Origin: an uncultured Opitutales bacterium
GTDB lineage: Bacteria > Verrucomicrobiota > Verrucomicrobiia > Opitutales > Intestinicryptomonadaceae
Length of the DNA stretch: 46,776 nt
Assembly: GCA_900548185.1 (NCBI GenBank)
Contig: URJJ01000019.1
Location: 1 to 46,776 of the forward strand
Reading direction: 5' to 3'
Below, one piece after another: positions 25,335 to 35,545 of this stretch. The notes below the pieces were generated by a model, which was not told where the DNA came from, searched no databases, and was given only the letters and a program-made list of their open reading frames with translations. The position numbers and the translations under genes were made by a program. Each line of letters opens with the position of its first letter. The first letter of the stretch is position 1.

Positions 25335-26648
25335 GTGAAAATTTTAGACTTCAATTCAAGGAACTTCTGGAAAAACCTGGCCTCGGCCACCGAGCCCGTC
25401 TCCCACTCGGCCGAAATTTCGGGCATAGTGGCAAAAGTGCTCGACGACGTCAGGGAGCGCGGCGACGCCGCCGTCCTCGAATACACGAAAAAATTCGACG
25501 GGGCAAAACTCACCCCCGCAACAATGCGCGTCACCGGCGACGAAATGGCCGCCGCCCTCGCGGAAGTGCCTGCCGCAGACAGGCGGGAAATTAAAAAGGC
25601 AATCGCCTGCGTCAGGGATTTCCACAGGCACACGATGCCCAAAAACTGGCGCGCGAAAAACGCCCACGGCGCAGTCATCGGCGAAAATTTCTACCCCATA
25701 CAAAGAGTCGGGCTGTACATTCCGGGCGGACAAGTCCCGCTGGTCTCAACCGTAGTTATGACGGCCACCATAGCAAAGCTCGCCGGATGCCCCGAAATCT
25801 GCGTATGCACGCCCCCAGGACCCGACGGCAGGATAAATTCCCACCTTCTCGCCGCCCTCGCCCTCGAAGGGGTCGATGAAATCTACAAAATCGGCGGCGC
25901 GCAGGCGATTGCCGCAATGGGTTTCGGCACAAGGACAGTCCGCCCCGTGGAAAAGCTCTTCGGCCCCGGAAACGCCTTCGTGATAGAGGCAAAGCGCAGG
26001 CTTTTCGGGGACGTGGGCGTCGACCTGCTCCCGGGCCCGAGCGAAGTCCTGATAGTGGCAGACTCCTCCGCCCAGGCAAAATACGTGGCATCCGACCTCC
26101 TCTCCCAGGCCGAACACGGCAGCGGCAAGGAAAAAATCTACCTCGTTTCAACCTCGAAAGACCTCCTGAAACAAATCCCGGAGGAGCTTGAAAGGCAGTG
26201 CGCGGGCCTCTCCCACGCAGACAAACTCAAAAAAATAATCGCATCCGGATGCTTCGCAATCCTCGTGCCGGGCCTCGACGAAGCCGCACAGGTCGCAAAT
26301 TTCATAGCCCCGGAACATATGGAGCTTCAGGTGGAGCCCAAAAGCCTCGCGCCGCTTGCAAAATCCATACGCACCGCCGGAGCGATCCTGATGACGGAAA
26401 AAACCCCGACGGTTCTCGGCGACTTCACCGCAGGCCCCAGCCACACCCTCCCAACCGGACGCACCGGCAGGTTCTCCAGCGGACTCCAGCTCTCAGACTT
26501 CATGCGCCGCTCCTCAATCGTAAAATACGACGAAAAATCCCTGGAAAAAGCGCACGCAACCGTCGCCGCATTCGCACGCATGGAATCACTCGACGCCCAC
26601 GGCAAAAGCCTGGAAGTCCGCCTCAAACCAACGTACCGTTGGATCTAA
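25335..26648 (+). CDS. hisD: Histidinol dehydrogenase
   Basis: The 437-residue protein is a complete HisD. It has YIPGGQVPLVSTV, KIGGAQAIAAMGFGT, the NAD-binding FGPGNAFV, the signature LLSQAEHGSG with zinc ligands Gln and His, IAPEHMEL with the catalytic Glu-His pair, and GDFTAGPSHTLPTGR with further zinc and substrate contacts. It catalyses the last two steps of histidine synthesis, histidinol to histidine with two NAD. Start is GTG at 25335. No other his gene is near. The last five codons (ending TYRWI) and the stop lie inside a dispersed hairpin repeat that begins at 26628, so the C-terminus has been set or altered by the repeat; the catalytic parts are upstream and unaffected. Confidence 0.95.
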   Translation: MKILDFNSRNFWKNLASATEPVSHSAEISGIVAKVLDDVRERGDAAVLEYTKKFDGAKLTPATMRVTGDEMAAALAEVPAADRREIKKAIACVRDFHRHTMPKNWRAKNAHGAVIGENFYPIQRVGLYIPGGQVPLVSTVVMTATIAKLAGCPEICVCTPPGPDGRINSHLLAALALEGVDEIYKIGGAQAIAAMGFGTRTVRPVEKLFGPGNAFVIEAKRRLFGDVGVDLLPGPSEVLIVADSSAQAKYVASDLLSQAEHGSGKEKIYLVSTSKDLLKQIPEELERQCAGLSHADKLKKIIASGCFAILVPGLDEAAQVANFIAPEHMELQVEPKSLAPLAKSIRTAGAILMTEKTPTVLGDFTAGPSHTLPTGRTGRFSSGLQLSDFMRRSSIVKYDEKSLEKAHATVAAFARMESLDAHGKSLEVRLKPTYRWI

Positions 26649-26765
26649 GATGCTTGCGCATCTTGATACGACGCGCGCCGCCCGGGTCCGGGCGGCTGTG
26701 GGTTCGTCTCACCGCATTGCCTGGCGGCAATAGCTTGGTGGGTACAATCAAGAGTGTATTTTATA
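26628..26765 (+). repeat. Multi-hairpin repeat, copy A
   Basis: Hairpin 1 is CCAACG-TAC-CGTTGG (26628-26642), hairpin 2 is AAGATGC-TTGC-GCATCTT (26647-26664), and hairpin 3 is GCCGCCCG-GGTC-CGGGCGGC (26677-26696). A short GTGGG/CTCAC stem follows, then hairpin 4, GCATTGCC-TGGC-GGCAAT (26714-26734), and the tail GGTACAATCAAGAGTGTA. It overlaps the 3' end of hisD and lies on the same strand. Confidence 0.9.
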
Positions 26766-26789
26766 ATCACTTTTTAATAAGTGTAAAAA

Positions 26790-26975
26790 AGCGTACCGCC
26801 AACGTTCCGTAAACATTACGTTTAATCTAAGATGCTTGCGCATCTTGGTACGGCGTGCGCCGCCCGGGTCCGGGCGGCTGTGGGTTCATCTCACGCATTG
26901 CTTGGCGGCAATCGCTCGGTGGAGACAATCAGATATGTGTGTTTGGTTGGGTTAATTTAGAGTGTATTTGAAAGA
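26790..26975 (+). repeat. Multi-hairpin repeat, copy B
   Basis: This is the second copy in tandem with A, with hairpin 2 at 26829-26846, 182 bp after that of A. Hairpin 1 is a variant, TAAACA-TTA-CGTTTA (26810-26824). Hairpin 4 reads GCATTGCT-TGGC-GGCAAT, where C is changed to T but G-T pairing is kept. The tail includes GGTTGGGTTAATTTAGAGTG, a segment shared with copy F. Confidence 0.9.
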
Positions 26976-27054
26976 ATCGCTTTAAATTCAGCTTTCTTTT
27001 GCTAAACGGCGAGGAGGCTTGGCGCCCGCCCTCCAAAGCTTCAGAGGCGCGGCG
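26976..27054. other. Gap between repeat B and amidohydrolase stop
   Basis: This short stretch separates the repeat from the convergent amidohydrolase gene. GGAGG and CCTCC around 27011-27044 could pair, but I see no convincing terminator and no gene. Confidence 0.4.
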
Positions 27055-27927
27055 TCAAAGCCCGCCCATCAGCCTGTCGAAATTTTCCGAGAAGAATCCT
27101 GCGGCGGATTCGGGGGGGACGTTTGCCATGGCTTCGCCCGAGAACCCGTCCATTTCCTCGGCACGGGACTTGCGCGGATAAAGGCGCAGGGGATAGTCCG
27201 AGCCGTAAATCATTTTGTCTGCAAGCCGTCCGGAACAATTTTTCCACGCCCCGGCGCCGTATAAAAAAGTGTTTGCCGCAGTATCGTAAAATACGTTTTC
27301 GGGCGGCTCGAATCCGGGTTCAAAAACCTCTCCGCCGCCCCAGTGCGCGAATATGAATTTTGTCATGGGATTGGCGCGCGCGGCGGCGAAAGCTCCGGGG
27401 TTGTCGGTTCCAACCTTGTTCGGATAGGGTTTGCCCCGAGGGTCGTCCAGATGCAGGCAGACCGCCAGCCCCTCCCCGGCGCAGGCCCCGCAGAAATCGG
27501 AAAACGCCCCCGAGGCGAAGCGGAACCCCTGGACTCCGGAGTGAAGTTCGCCAATGCCGCAAAACCCCGCATCCGCCGCCTCGCGCAATATTTCGGGCCA
27601 TGACGAATCCGCAGGGTTTGCGGAGGCAAAAGCGGAGAGCCTGTCGGGATGCGCGGCGACGGCCCGGGCGACTTCGCGGTTCATAAGGCGGGCGTTTGCC
27701 GGGTTCTCCCAGTACCACCCCTGAATCACGGCGCGCTCGACCCCGGCCGAATCCATGTCGCGCAGAAACTTGTCAATCGACGGGAAGCCCTGAAGGCTGC
27801 GCTTCCCGTCGGCCCGGGGGCCCGCGACCGCCCCCCAGTGGGGTTCCGCCGCCGCCCTGGCCCATCCTGCGGGATCAGCGGAAACGAAGTCCGGATACCA
27901 GTGGGTATGGGCGTCGACAATCCTCAT
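27055..27927 (-). CDS. Amidohydrolase (ACMSD/amidohydrolase-2 type)
   Basis: The 290-residue protein has a metal-dependent hydrolase barrel. It starts MRIVDAHTHWYP with the metal-binding HxH (His7, His9), has a conserved His in FIFAHWGGG near residue 205, and ends with the catalytic Asp in IYGSDYPLR near 255. These fit the amidohydrolase-2 family, which contains decarboxylases and lactonases such as ACMSD; the substrate cannot be told. The ATG overlaps the uppP stop as ATGA, so its translation is coupled to uppP. The longer frame is rejected because it would run back through uppP. It is the last gene of the acnA-to-amidohydrolase series. Confidence 0.85.
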   Translation of the reverse strand: MRIVDAHTHWYPDFVSADPAGWARAAAEPHWGAVAGPRADGKRSLQGFPSIDKFLRDMDSAGVERAVIQGWYWENPANARLMNREVARAVAAHPDRLSAFASANPADSSWPEILREAADAGFCGIGELHSGVQGFRFASGAFSDFCGACAGEGLAVCLHLDDPRGKPYPNKVGTDNPGAFAAARANPMTKFIFAHWGGGEVFEPGFEPPENVFYDTAANTFLYGAGAWKNCSGRLADKMIYGSDYPLRLYPRKSRAEEMDGFSGEAMANVPPESAAGFFSENFDRLMGGL

Positions 27928-28943
27928 TTTAAAAACATGAAAGCCAGAAGCGCCGCCGCAAGCGCGAGCCTGTACCAGGCAAACGGGACGAGGCCCCTGC
28001 GGTTTAAAAATCCAACGAGCCACTTTATCGACACTGCGGCGCTCACAAACGCCACCGCAAACCCCGTTGCAAGCGGCCCCGCCGAAATGGCCCTGAACAT
28101 CTGCTCGCCGTCCTGGAGCATCTTGTAGGCGCTTGCGGCCGACAGGGTGACGAGTCCGAGAAGGAAGCTGAACTTTGCGGCCTGCACGGGCTTGAGGCCG
28201 ACCATGTAAGCCCCCATGATAGTCATCATGGAGCGGCTGGTCCCCGGCCAGAGGGCGACGCACTGGAGGCATCCGACAGCCAGCGACTGTCTGACGGAAA
28301 GCTCGTGGATTTCGAGCGCGGGCGAAGAATCCGAAAAGCCGCCCTCATACCTGCGCTGGACAAAAATCATCGCCACAGCCCCGGCTGCCAGGGCCGCCAC
28401 AACCGGGAACACCCCGAATAGCAGCTCCTCTATGAGGTCATGCAAAAGAAACCCGACTACCGCCGCCGGGAGAAAGGCTGCGACGAGGTTGCGCGCGAGC
28501 ATCAGGCCGCTGCGGCTCCTGCCCAAAAAGCCGAGAACCATGCTCCAAAGCTCCCTCCAATAAAGTAATGCCACGGCGGCTATTGCCGCCACCTGGATTA
28601 CGATTGCGTAGGCGTCGGCGGCCTCCTTGAGCGTGTAGGGGGCGGGCCTGCCGTCCGGGCCGGGTTTGCGCGACTCGATTGCAGCCCCGTCCGAGTCAAA
28701 CATCGGGGAATCCGAATCGAGCCCCAAAAAATGGTTTGCCAAAATCAGGTGGCCGGTGGATGAGACGGGGAGAAATTCGGTGACTCCCTCTACTACGCCC
28801 AAGACGGCGGCGTCCGAATATTCCATCGAGTTGTCTCCGGGTGCAGGAGGCGCGGGGGAAATGCCGGCCGCCTGAACTGCGATAGCCGCCGAAAGGGCGG
28901 CGGCCGCCGCGGCCTTTTTTATGATGGAAAACGTTTCAGTCAT
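27924..28943 (-). CDS. uppP: Undecaprenyl-diphosphatase UppP/BacA
   Basis: The 339-residue membrane protein has both UppP signatures: GVVEGVTEFLPVSSTGHL near residue 48 and PGTSRSMMTIMGA near 233, with about eight membrane helices. It removes a phosphate from undecaprenyl diphosphate so that the lipid carrier can be reused in cell-wall and LPS synthesis. The first 39 residues (MTETFSIIKKA and an Ala-rich stretch) are extra compared with most family members and resemble a signal or an added helix. Translation could instead begin at the inner ATG (MEYSDAAV). The gene starts 1 bp after the recR stop and overlaps the amidohydrolase start. Confidence 0.93.
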   Translation of the reverse strand: MTETFSIIKKAAAAAALSAAIAVQAAGISPAPPAPGDNSMEYSDAAVLGVVEGVTEFLPVSSTGHLILANHFLGLDSDSPMFDSDGAAIESRKPGPDGRPAPYTLKEAADAYAIVIQVAAIAAVALLYWRELWSMVLGFLGRSRSGLMLARNLVAAFLPAAVVGFLLHDLIEELLFGVFPVVAALAAGAVAMIFVQRRYEGGFSDSSPALEIHELSVRQSLAVGCLQCVALWPGTSRSMMTIMGAYMVGLKPVQAAKFSFLLGLVTLSAASAYKMLQDGEQMFRAISAGPLATGFAVAFVSAAVSIKWLVGFLNRRGLVPFAWYRLALAAALLAFMFLK

Positions 28944-28944
28944 T

Positions 28945-29541
28945 TCAGAAATTTTTTCTGGAATCGAGGGCGCTTCTTATGGTGCCCGTATCGGCAAAGC
29001 CGAGCTGGCTGCCGCTCGGGAGGCCGAAGCCTATGCGGGTCAGGGTTACGCCGAGCGGGGCCGCGATTTTTTTCGAGATGTAGTGGCAGGTCGCCTCGCC
29101 CTCTATGTCGTTTGAAAGCGCGAGAATCATTTCAGACACTTCCCCGGAGGCCGCCCGCCTTTCCAGGGCCGCCAGGTTCAGGCTTTGCGGCCCGATATTT
29201 TTTATGGGCGAGAGCTTTCCGCCCAGGACGTGGTATGAGCCGCGCCAGGCCCCGGACTTTTCGATTGCGGCAACGTCGGCCGCAGATTCCACGACGCACA
29301 CGCTCCCGCCGCTTCGCGAGGGGTCGGAGCATATCCTGCAAGGCTCGCCCCCCTCGGACACCCCGCAGCACACGGGGCACGGCGTGACGCGCTCGAGCGC
29401 GGAAGCCAGGGCGCGCGCAAGCGCCTCGGCGTCCGCCCGGCCGGCGAAGGCCAGGTGTAGCGCAATGCGCTCCGCCCCCTTCCTGCCCATTCCGGGAAGC
29501 CGGGAAAGCGACGCGCACAGTTCCTCGAAGGCGCCGGGCAT
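28945..29541 (-). CDS. recR: Recombination protein RecR
   Basis: The 198-residue protein has the complete RecR order: a helix-hairpin-helix near the start (LSRLPGMGRKGAERIALHL), the four-cysteine zinc motif CPVC...CRIC (about 55-71), and the Toprim domain with VVESAADVAAIEKSG and LALSNDIEGEATCHYI. It works with RecF and RecO to load RecA at gaps in DNA. The start lies 4 bp after the ebfC stop. The ebfC-recR pairing is a classic one, but the usual upstream partner dnaX is missing here and replaced by the SpoIIE-type phosphatase. Confidence 0.96.
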   Translation of the reverse strand: MPGAFEELCASLSRLPGMGRKGAERIALHLAFAGRADAEALARALASALERVTPCPVCCGVSEGGEPCRICSDPSRSGGSVCVVESAADVAAIEKSGAWRGSYHVLGGKLSPIKNIGPQSLNLAALERRAASGEVSEMILALSNDIEGEATCHYISKKIAAPLGVTLTRIGFGLPSGSQLGFADTGTIRSALDSRKNF

Positions 29542-29545
29542 CGCG

Positions 29546-29854
29546 CTAGAAAATGCCGGGCATGGAGAACCCGCCGGTAATTTTTGCCATTTCGGCCTCG
29601 CTGTCGGCCTTGGCCTTTTCGACGGCCTCGGTTATGGCCGAGAGAACCGCCCCTTCGACGACTTCCGCGCCCTCCTTCAGAAATTCCGGGTCGAGCTTGA
29701 GCGCCTTGAGGACGCCGTGCCCGTCAACTTCAACCTTGACGGCGCCGCCGCCTGACGAGACCTCTATCCTGCGCTCCGAAAGCTCGCTCTGGACGGCCTC
29801 CATGGCTTTCTGCATTTTCTGGGCCTGCTTCAACAGTTTACCTACTCCTGGCAT
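29546..29854 (-). CDS. ebfC: YbaB/EbfC family nucleoid-associated protein
   Basis: The 102-residue protein is a standard YbaB/EbfC. It has an N-terminal helix MPGVGKLLKQAQKMQKAMEA, the central sheet GGGAVKVEVDGHGVLKALKL with the family phrase, and a C-terminal helix that ends in a Gly/Met-rich tail (GGFSMPGIF). It forms a tweezer-like dimer that binds DNA and coats the nucleoid. It lies between the phosphatase gene (50-bp gap) and recR (4-bp gap). Confidence 0.94.
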   Translation of the reverse strand: MPGVGKLLKQAQKMQKAMEAVQSELSERRIEVSSGGGAVKVEVDGHGVLKALKLDPEFLKEGAEVVEGAVLSAITEAVEKAKADSEAEMAKITGGFSMPGIF

Positions 29855-29904
29855 ATCTTTTCCTGATTTCTTTGTTTTGATTCGTATTTAGGTTTGAAAA
29901 AATT

Positions 29905-31338
29905 CTACGGGAGGCGCCGGACGGAGAGCAGGGTAAAGTCGTCCTCGTCGGGCCTGCCCTTCTGCGCAAATGCGAGCACCTCCGCGATTATGGCTTCGTT
30001 TAGGTCGCCTGCGGGGGAGGCACCAAGGCGGGAGACTATGCCGCAAAGCCTGCCCGTCGTGAACTCCTCGCCCTCCGGGTTTGTGGCCTCGGTGACGCCG
30101 TCTGTGTAAAGCACGAGCATGTCGCCCCTTTCAAACGGGATTTCCACGTCCTCTATCTTCGCGTCGAAAATTTCGGACGAGACCATCCCGACGGCGGCCC
30201 CCCTGGACTTCACAAAGTCCGCCGACCCCCGGGAGGCCGAATAGACTATCGGCTTTTCGTGGCCGGCGCGGGCTATCGAAATGGTTCCGGAAGCTGGGTC
30301 TATAACGGCGTAGACGAGCGTTATGAACATGTCGCTGCGCATGGAGGGAAGCATCTCGCGGTTGAGGGCCTTGAGGGCCTGCGACGGCGACGCGCTCTCG
30401 CGGGCTATGTAGCGGAGCTTCGTCTGGCAAAGCGCCATGAGGATGGCCGCGGATATCCCCTTGCCGGACACGTCGCCGATTACGGCCCCCACCTTGCCGC
30501 CGGGGAGCGAAAACGAATCGTAGAAGTCGCCCCCAACCTTCTGCTGGGGTATGTATTTTGCCGCCAGCTCGCATCCCTCCGCGCCGGGGAGCTTCTCGGG
30601 CAGGAGGTAGCTTTGAACGCTGCTTGCCAGGCTCAGGTCGGAGTCCAGCTTGCTCTTTTCGACGAGCTGCGAGAAGGCGCTTATGTTGTAGAGCGAGAGG
30701 GCGGCCTGGTCGGCTATGGAGCGCGCAACGGAAAAGTCGCTGTCGCTGAAGGCGCCGCCGCCGATGGGGTTTGCGATGGCCAGCACCCCGTAAAACTCGT
30801 TGCGGAAGGACATCGGAAGCGCCATGAGCGACGTTATCTTAAGCGACGCGTCCTTGTGGTTTACGACGCGCGCGCTGCTTTCGGCATTTTTTATGAATAC
30901 GGGCTTTCCCGAAGATGCGGCCTCGCCTATCACGCCCTCGCGCGGCTCCAGCTCCTCGCCCTTCAAAACCCTGCCTATGAGGGCCGCGCGGCTAGGCGCC
31001 GAAAGTATCTCGGAAGGGCTGATTTCACGCTGCGGCGGGAAGGCCCCCTCGCACGCGACAGCCTTCATCGCGCCGCGCTCGTTGCGCTCGTAAATGCAGG
31101 CGCTCGTCGCGCCGCAGCCCAGCGTCACCGTGCGCAGTATCCGCGAATAGAGGGCCGACTTGTCCGCGCCGCTCCCCACGTCGGTGACGATTTTATGCAT
31201 GAAGTCCAGGACGATTTCCCCCTCCTCCGCGGAGGCGGCGAGCTCGTCGCGCATGGCCGCGATTTTCCTGCGCGCGCGGACGAAAAGCGCCGCGGCTGCG
31301 GCGGCTGCGACTGCGAAGCCTGCGAGAAACGACAGCAT
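29905..31338 (-). CDS. Membrane-anchored SpoIIE/RsbU-type PP2C phosphatase with GAF domain
   Basis: The 477-residue protein has one N-terminal membrane helix (about 2-20), a short coiled coil, a GAF sensor domain (about 60-225) and a C-terminal PPM phosphatase domain of SpoIIE type. The metal-binding and core motifs are all kept: GGDFYDSF, GDVSGKGISAAILMA, ARAGHEKP, LYTDGVTEATNPEG and DDFTLL. It should remove phosphate from a serine on a STAS-domain anti-anti-sigma factor in response to a signal seen by the GAF domain. The partner is almost certainly the STAS protein encoded immediately upstream, with stop and start codons touching (TGAATG). No anti-sigma kinase is visible in the window. Confidence 0.92.
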   Translation of the reverse strand: MLSFLAGFAVAAAAAAALFVRARRKIAAMRDELAASAEEGEIVLDFMHKIVTDVGSGADKSALYSRILRTVTLGCGATSACIYERNERGAMKAVACEGAFPPQREISPSEILSAPSRAALIGRVLKGEELEPREGVIGEAASSGKPVFIKNAESSARVVNHKDASLKITSLMALPMSFRNEFYGVLAIANPIGGGAFSDSDFSVARSIADQAALSLYNISAFSQLVEKSKLDSDLSLASSVQSYLLPEKLPGAEGCELAAKYIPQQKVGGDFYDSFSLPGGKVGAVIGDVSGKGISAAILMALCQTKLRYIARESASPSQALKALNREMLPSMRSDMFITLVYAVIDPASGTISIARAGHEKPIVYSASRGSADFVKSRGAAVGMVSSEIFDAKIEDVEIPFERGDMLVLYTDGVTEATNPEGEEFTTGRLCGIVSRLGASPAGDLNEAIIAEVLAFAQKGRPDEDDFTLLSVRRLP

Positions 31339-31821
31339 TCAGGAGTTCTCCCCGTCGGCCTGCCCCTGCAGAAACGCAATCACGTCCTGGAATTTTGCGG
31401 CGTTGGAGGCGTCGGCCTCCACAAGTTTTTTGTGCGCGCGCAGAATGGCCGACTTGGTGGCGGCGTCCGCCCCGAGGCTGTCCGCCTCGGGCTCCGCCCT
31501 GAAATCGCATTTGCCCCCGATTTTCACAATCTCGTCCAATCCCACGTTTTCTATGAGCTCCAAATTCCGGCCCTCTATGTTGAAGAGGGAGACCGCGCCG
31601 CCGCCGAGCTTCAGAGCGACACCCGCCATCATTCCCATAAACGTGCTGTCCATGCCCGCGCACTTGGAAAAATCTATGCGCACAAAGCGGCATTTCCTGG
31701 CGAGCGCGAGGTCGAGGAACTCGCCCGCATGCCTGCAATTCAAATAGCTGGCGCGGCCGACCACCGCCATGTAGGCGGTGTCGCCCTCTATTTTTACCAG
31801 ATACTTGACAGGCTCTGCCAT
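31339..31821 (-). CDS. STAS-domain protein (anti-anti-sigma factor-like)
   Basis: The 160-residue protein has a STAS domain (about 1-105). The key segment is RIDFSKCAGMDSTFMGMM, where the Ser after Asp (MDST) is in the position that is phosphorylated in SpoIIAA and RsbV. The domain is followed by an extra 50-residue helical tail (ADSLGADAATKSAILRAHK and on), which is not usual in simple antagonists. It is expected to be the substrate of the phosphatase encoded directly downstream, whose ATG follows its stop codon without a gap. The output, a sigma factor or another target, cannot be told from this window. Confidence 0.88.
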   Translation of the reverse strand: MAEPVKYLVKIEGDTAYMAVVGRASYLNCRHAGEFLDLALARKCRFVRIDFSKCAGMDSTFMGMMAGVALKLGGGAVSLFNIEGRNLELIENVGLDEIVKIGGKCDFRAEPEADSLGADAATKSAILRAHKKLVEADASNAAKFQDVIAFLQGQADGENS

Positions 31822-31865
31822 TTTTACGGAAAGCGATTTTGCTGACGCGCCCCGGGGATTGCGAA

Positions 31866-34532
<2,667 letters not shown>

Positions 34533-34600
34533 GTGAAATAAATATAAGACCAAAACTATTGCACCTGCCACACCGGAAATCAACCAATAAAACTTTATAA

Positions 34601-34760
34601 ACGTACCGTAAGCGTTCCGCTTAACCTAAGATGCTCACGCATCTTGAAACGGCGTGCGCCGCCCGGGTCCGGGCGGCTGTGGGTTTATTCTCACGCATTG
34701 CCTGAAGGCAATCGCTGGACAGGTACAATCAGAAGCGTGCGATAAATTGCTACTATCAAA
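34601..34760 (+). repeat. Multi-hairpin repeat, copy C
   Basis: Hairpin 1 is the variant TAAGCG-TTC-CGCTTA (34609-34623), hairpin 2 is AAGATGC-TCAC-GCATCTT (34628-34645), hairpin 3 is at 34658-34677, and hairpin 4 is GCATTGCC-TGAA-GGCAAT (34695-34715). It lies upstream of acnA and points away from it. Confidence 0.9.
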
Positions 34761-34804
34761 AATGAATTTGATAGCCTCTTTTTAAGAAGTAAGTGTTCCC
34801 TAAA

Positions 34805-34975
34805 CGCATCATTTAATCTAACCAACGTACCGTTGGATCTAAGATGCTTTCGCATCTTGATACGCCGTGCGCCGCCCGAGTCCGGGCGGCTGTGGGTTTA
34901 TTCTCACGCATTGCCTGACGGCAATGGCTGGACGGGTACAATCAGAAGCGTGTGTTAGGCGAGGATAGTTGAAGA
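34805..34975 (+). repeat. Multi-hairpin repeat, copy D
   Basis: Hairpin 1 CCAACG-TAC-CGTTGG is at 34822-34836, hairpin 2 with loop TTTC at 34841-34858, hairpin 3 with loop AGTC at 34871-34890 and hairpin 4 with loop TGAC at 34908-34928. Hairpin 1 is flanked by ATCTAA on both sides, as though the small palindrome had been added to a B-type unit. Confidence 0.9.
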
Positions 34976-35339
34976 GGTATTCGCCAGTCTCTTTTTATAA
35001 GTAAGCATTCAGCCTAATCTAATAAACGAACAAATTCAGTCCGTCCACGAACCTGACGCAATGCGGACAGCCCCCCCCGCCATCCTCTATCGTCCAATGG
35101 ATAACGCAAAACAAAACCCAACGCAAACTTGGGGCGCAACAGCCTATCGAGTCCATTTGTTATTCGGACCTCTAAGAAATTCTGCTCTCCAAAATATTCA
35201 GATTATATCTTCCCGGCGCCTCCCTTTTATACTTCGTTTTCATTTTTCAAAGCGTCGCCTTCCCTTGCCGAAAACAGATTCTGCCATCGGCAGATTGGAG
35301 CTTGCCGAACATCCTCCGCAATACTCTCTCGATTGTCCA
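34976..35339. other. AT-rich gene-free core between inverted repeat pairs
   Basis: This stretch of about 360 bp is visibly richer in A and T than the surrounding genes. It lies between repeat pair C/D (plus) and pair E/F (minus). It has a run of eight C (35071-35078), a tRNA-Arg-like 5' segment at 35083-35103, and a small hairpin TCTGCC-ATC-GGCAGA near 35280-35294. The open frame that covers part of it also runs through the repeats and has no recognisable product, so I do not call a gene. Confidence 0.55.
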
Positions 35340-35505
35340 TGCCCAACATACGCTCTAGATTATACTAACCCAACCATACTCTTGATTGTCCCCACCCAGC
35401 TATTGCCGTCAGGCAATGCGGTGAGACGAACTCACAGCCGCCCGGACCCAAGCGGCGCACGCCGTACCAAGATGCGAAAGCATCTTAGATCCAACGGTAC
35501 GTTGG
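35340..35505 (-). repeat. Multi-hairpin repeat, copy E
   Basis: On the minus strand hairpin 1 is at 35491-35505, hairpin 2 with loop TTTC at 35469-35486, hairpin 3 at 35437-35456 and hairpin 4 with loop TGAC at 35399-35419. Hairpin 3 reads GCCGCTTG-GGTC-CGGGCGGC, where two C-to-T changes still allow G-T pairs. The short stem before hairpin 4 reads GTGAG/CTCAC, a Watson-Crick pair where other copies have G-T. Confidence 0.9.
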
Positions 35506-35545
35506 TGCGCAAGCATCTTAGGTTAAGCGGAACGTTTACTTATTT
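35506..35545 (-). repeat. Truncated repeat remnant fused to copy E
   Basis: On the minus strand this reads as hairpin 1 variant and the first part of hairpin 2 (CTTAACCTAAGATGCTTGCG), then breaks off into hairpin 1 of copy E. It looks like one unit joined or inserted into the hairpin 2 of another. Confidence 0.75.

Noticed and set aside
26628..26975. CRISPR array
   Set aside because: Units are far longer than CRISPR repeats, the spacing is about 180 bp, only two copies are in tandem, and no cas genes are present.
28943..30000. Classic dnaX-ebfC-recR operon
   Set aside because: ebfC and recR are present, but the gene in front is a SpoIIE-type phosphatase; no dnaX lies in the window.
34815..34965. 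Integron attC-like core words (ATCTAAC, GTTGGAT, GTTAGGC) near repeat D
   Set aside because: The words fit the RYYYAAC and GTTRRRY patterns, but they do not bound a single long hairpin. The spacing between units (about 180-220 bp) leaves no room for cassettes, and no integrase gene is present.
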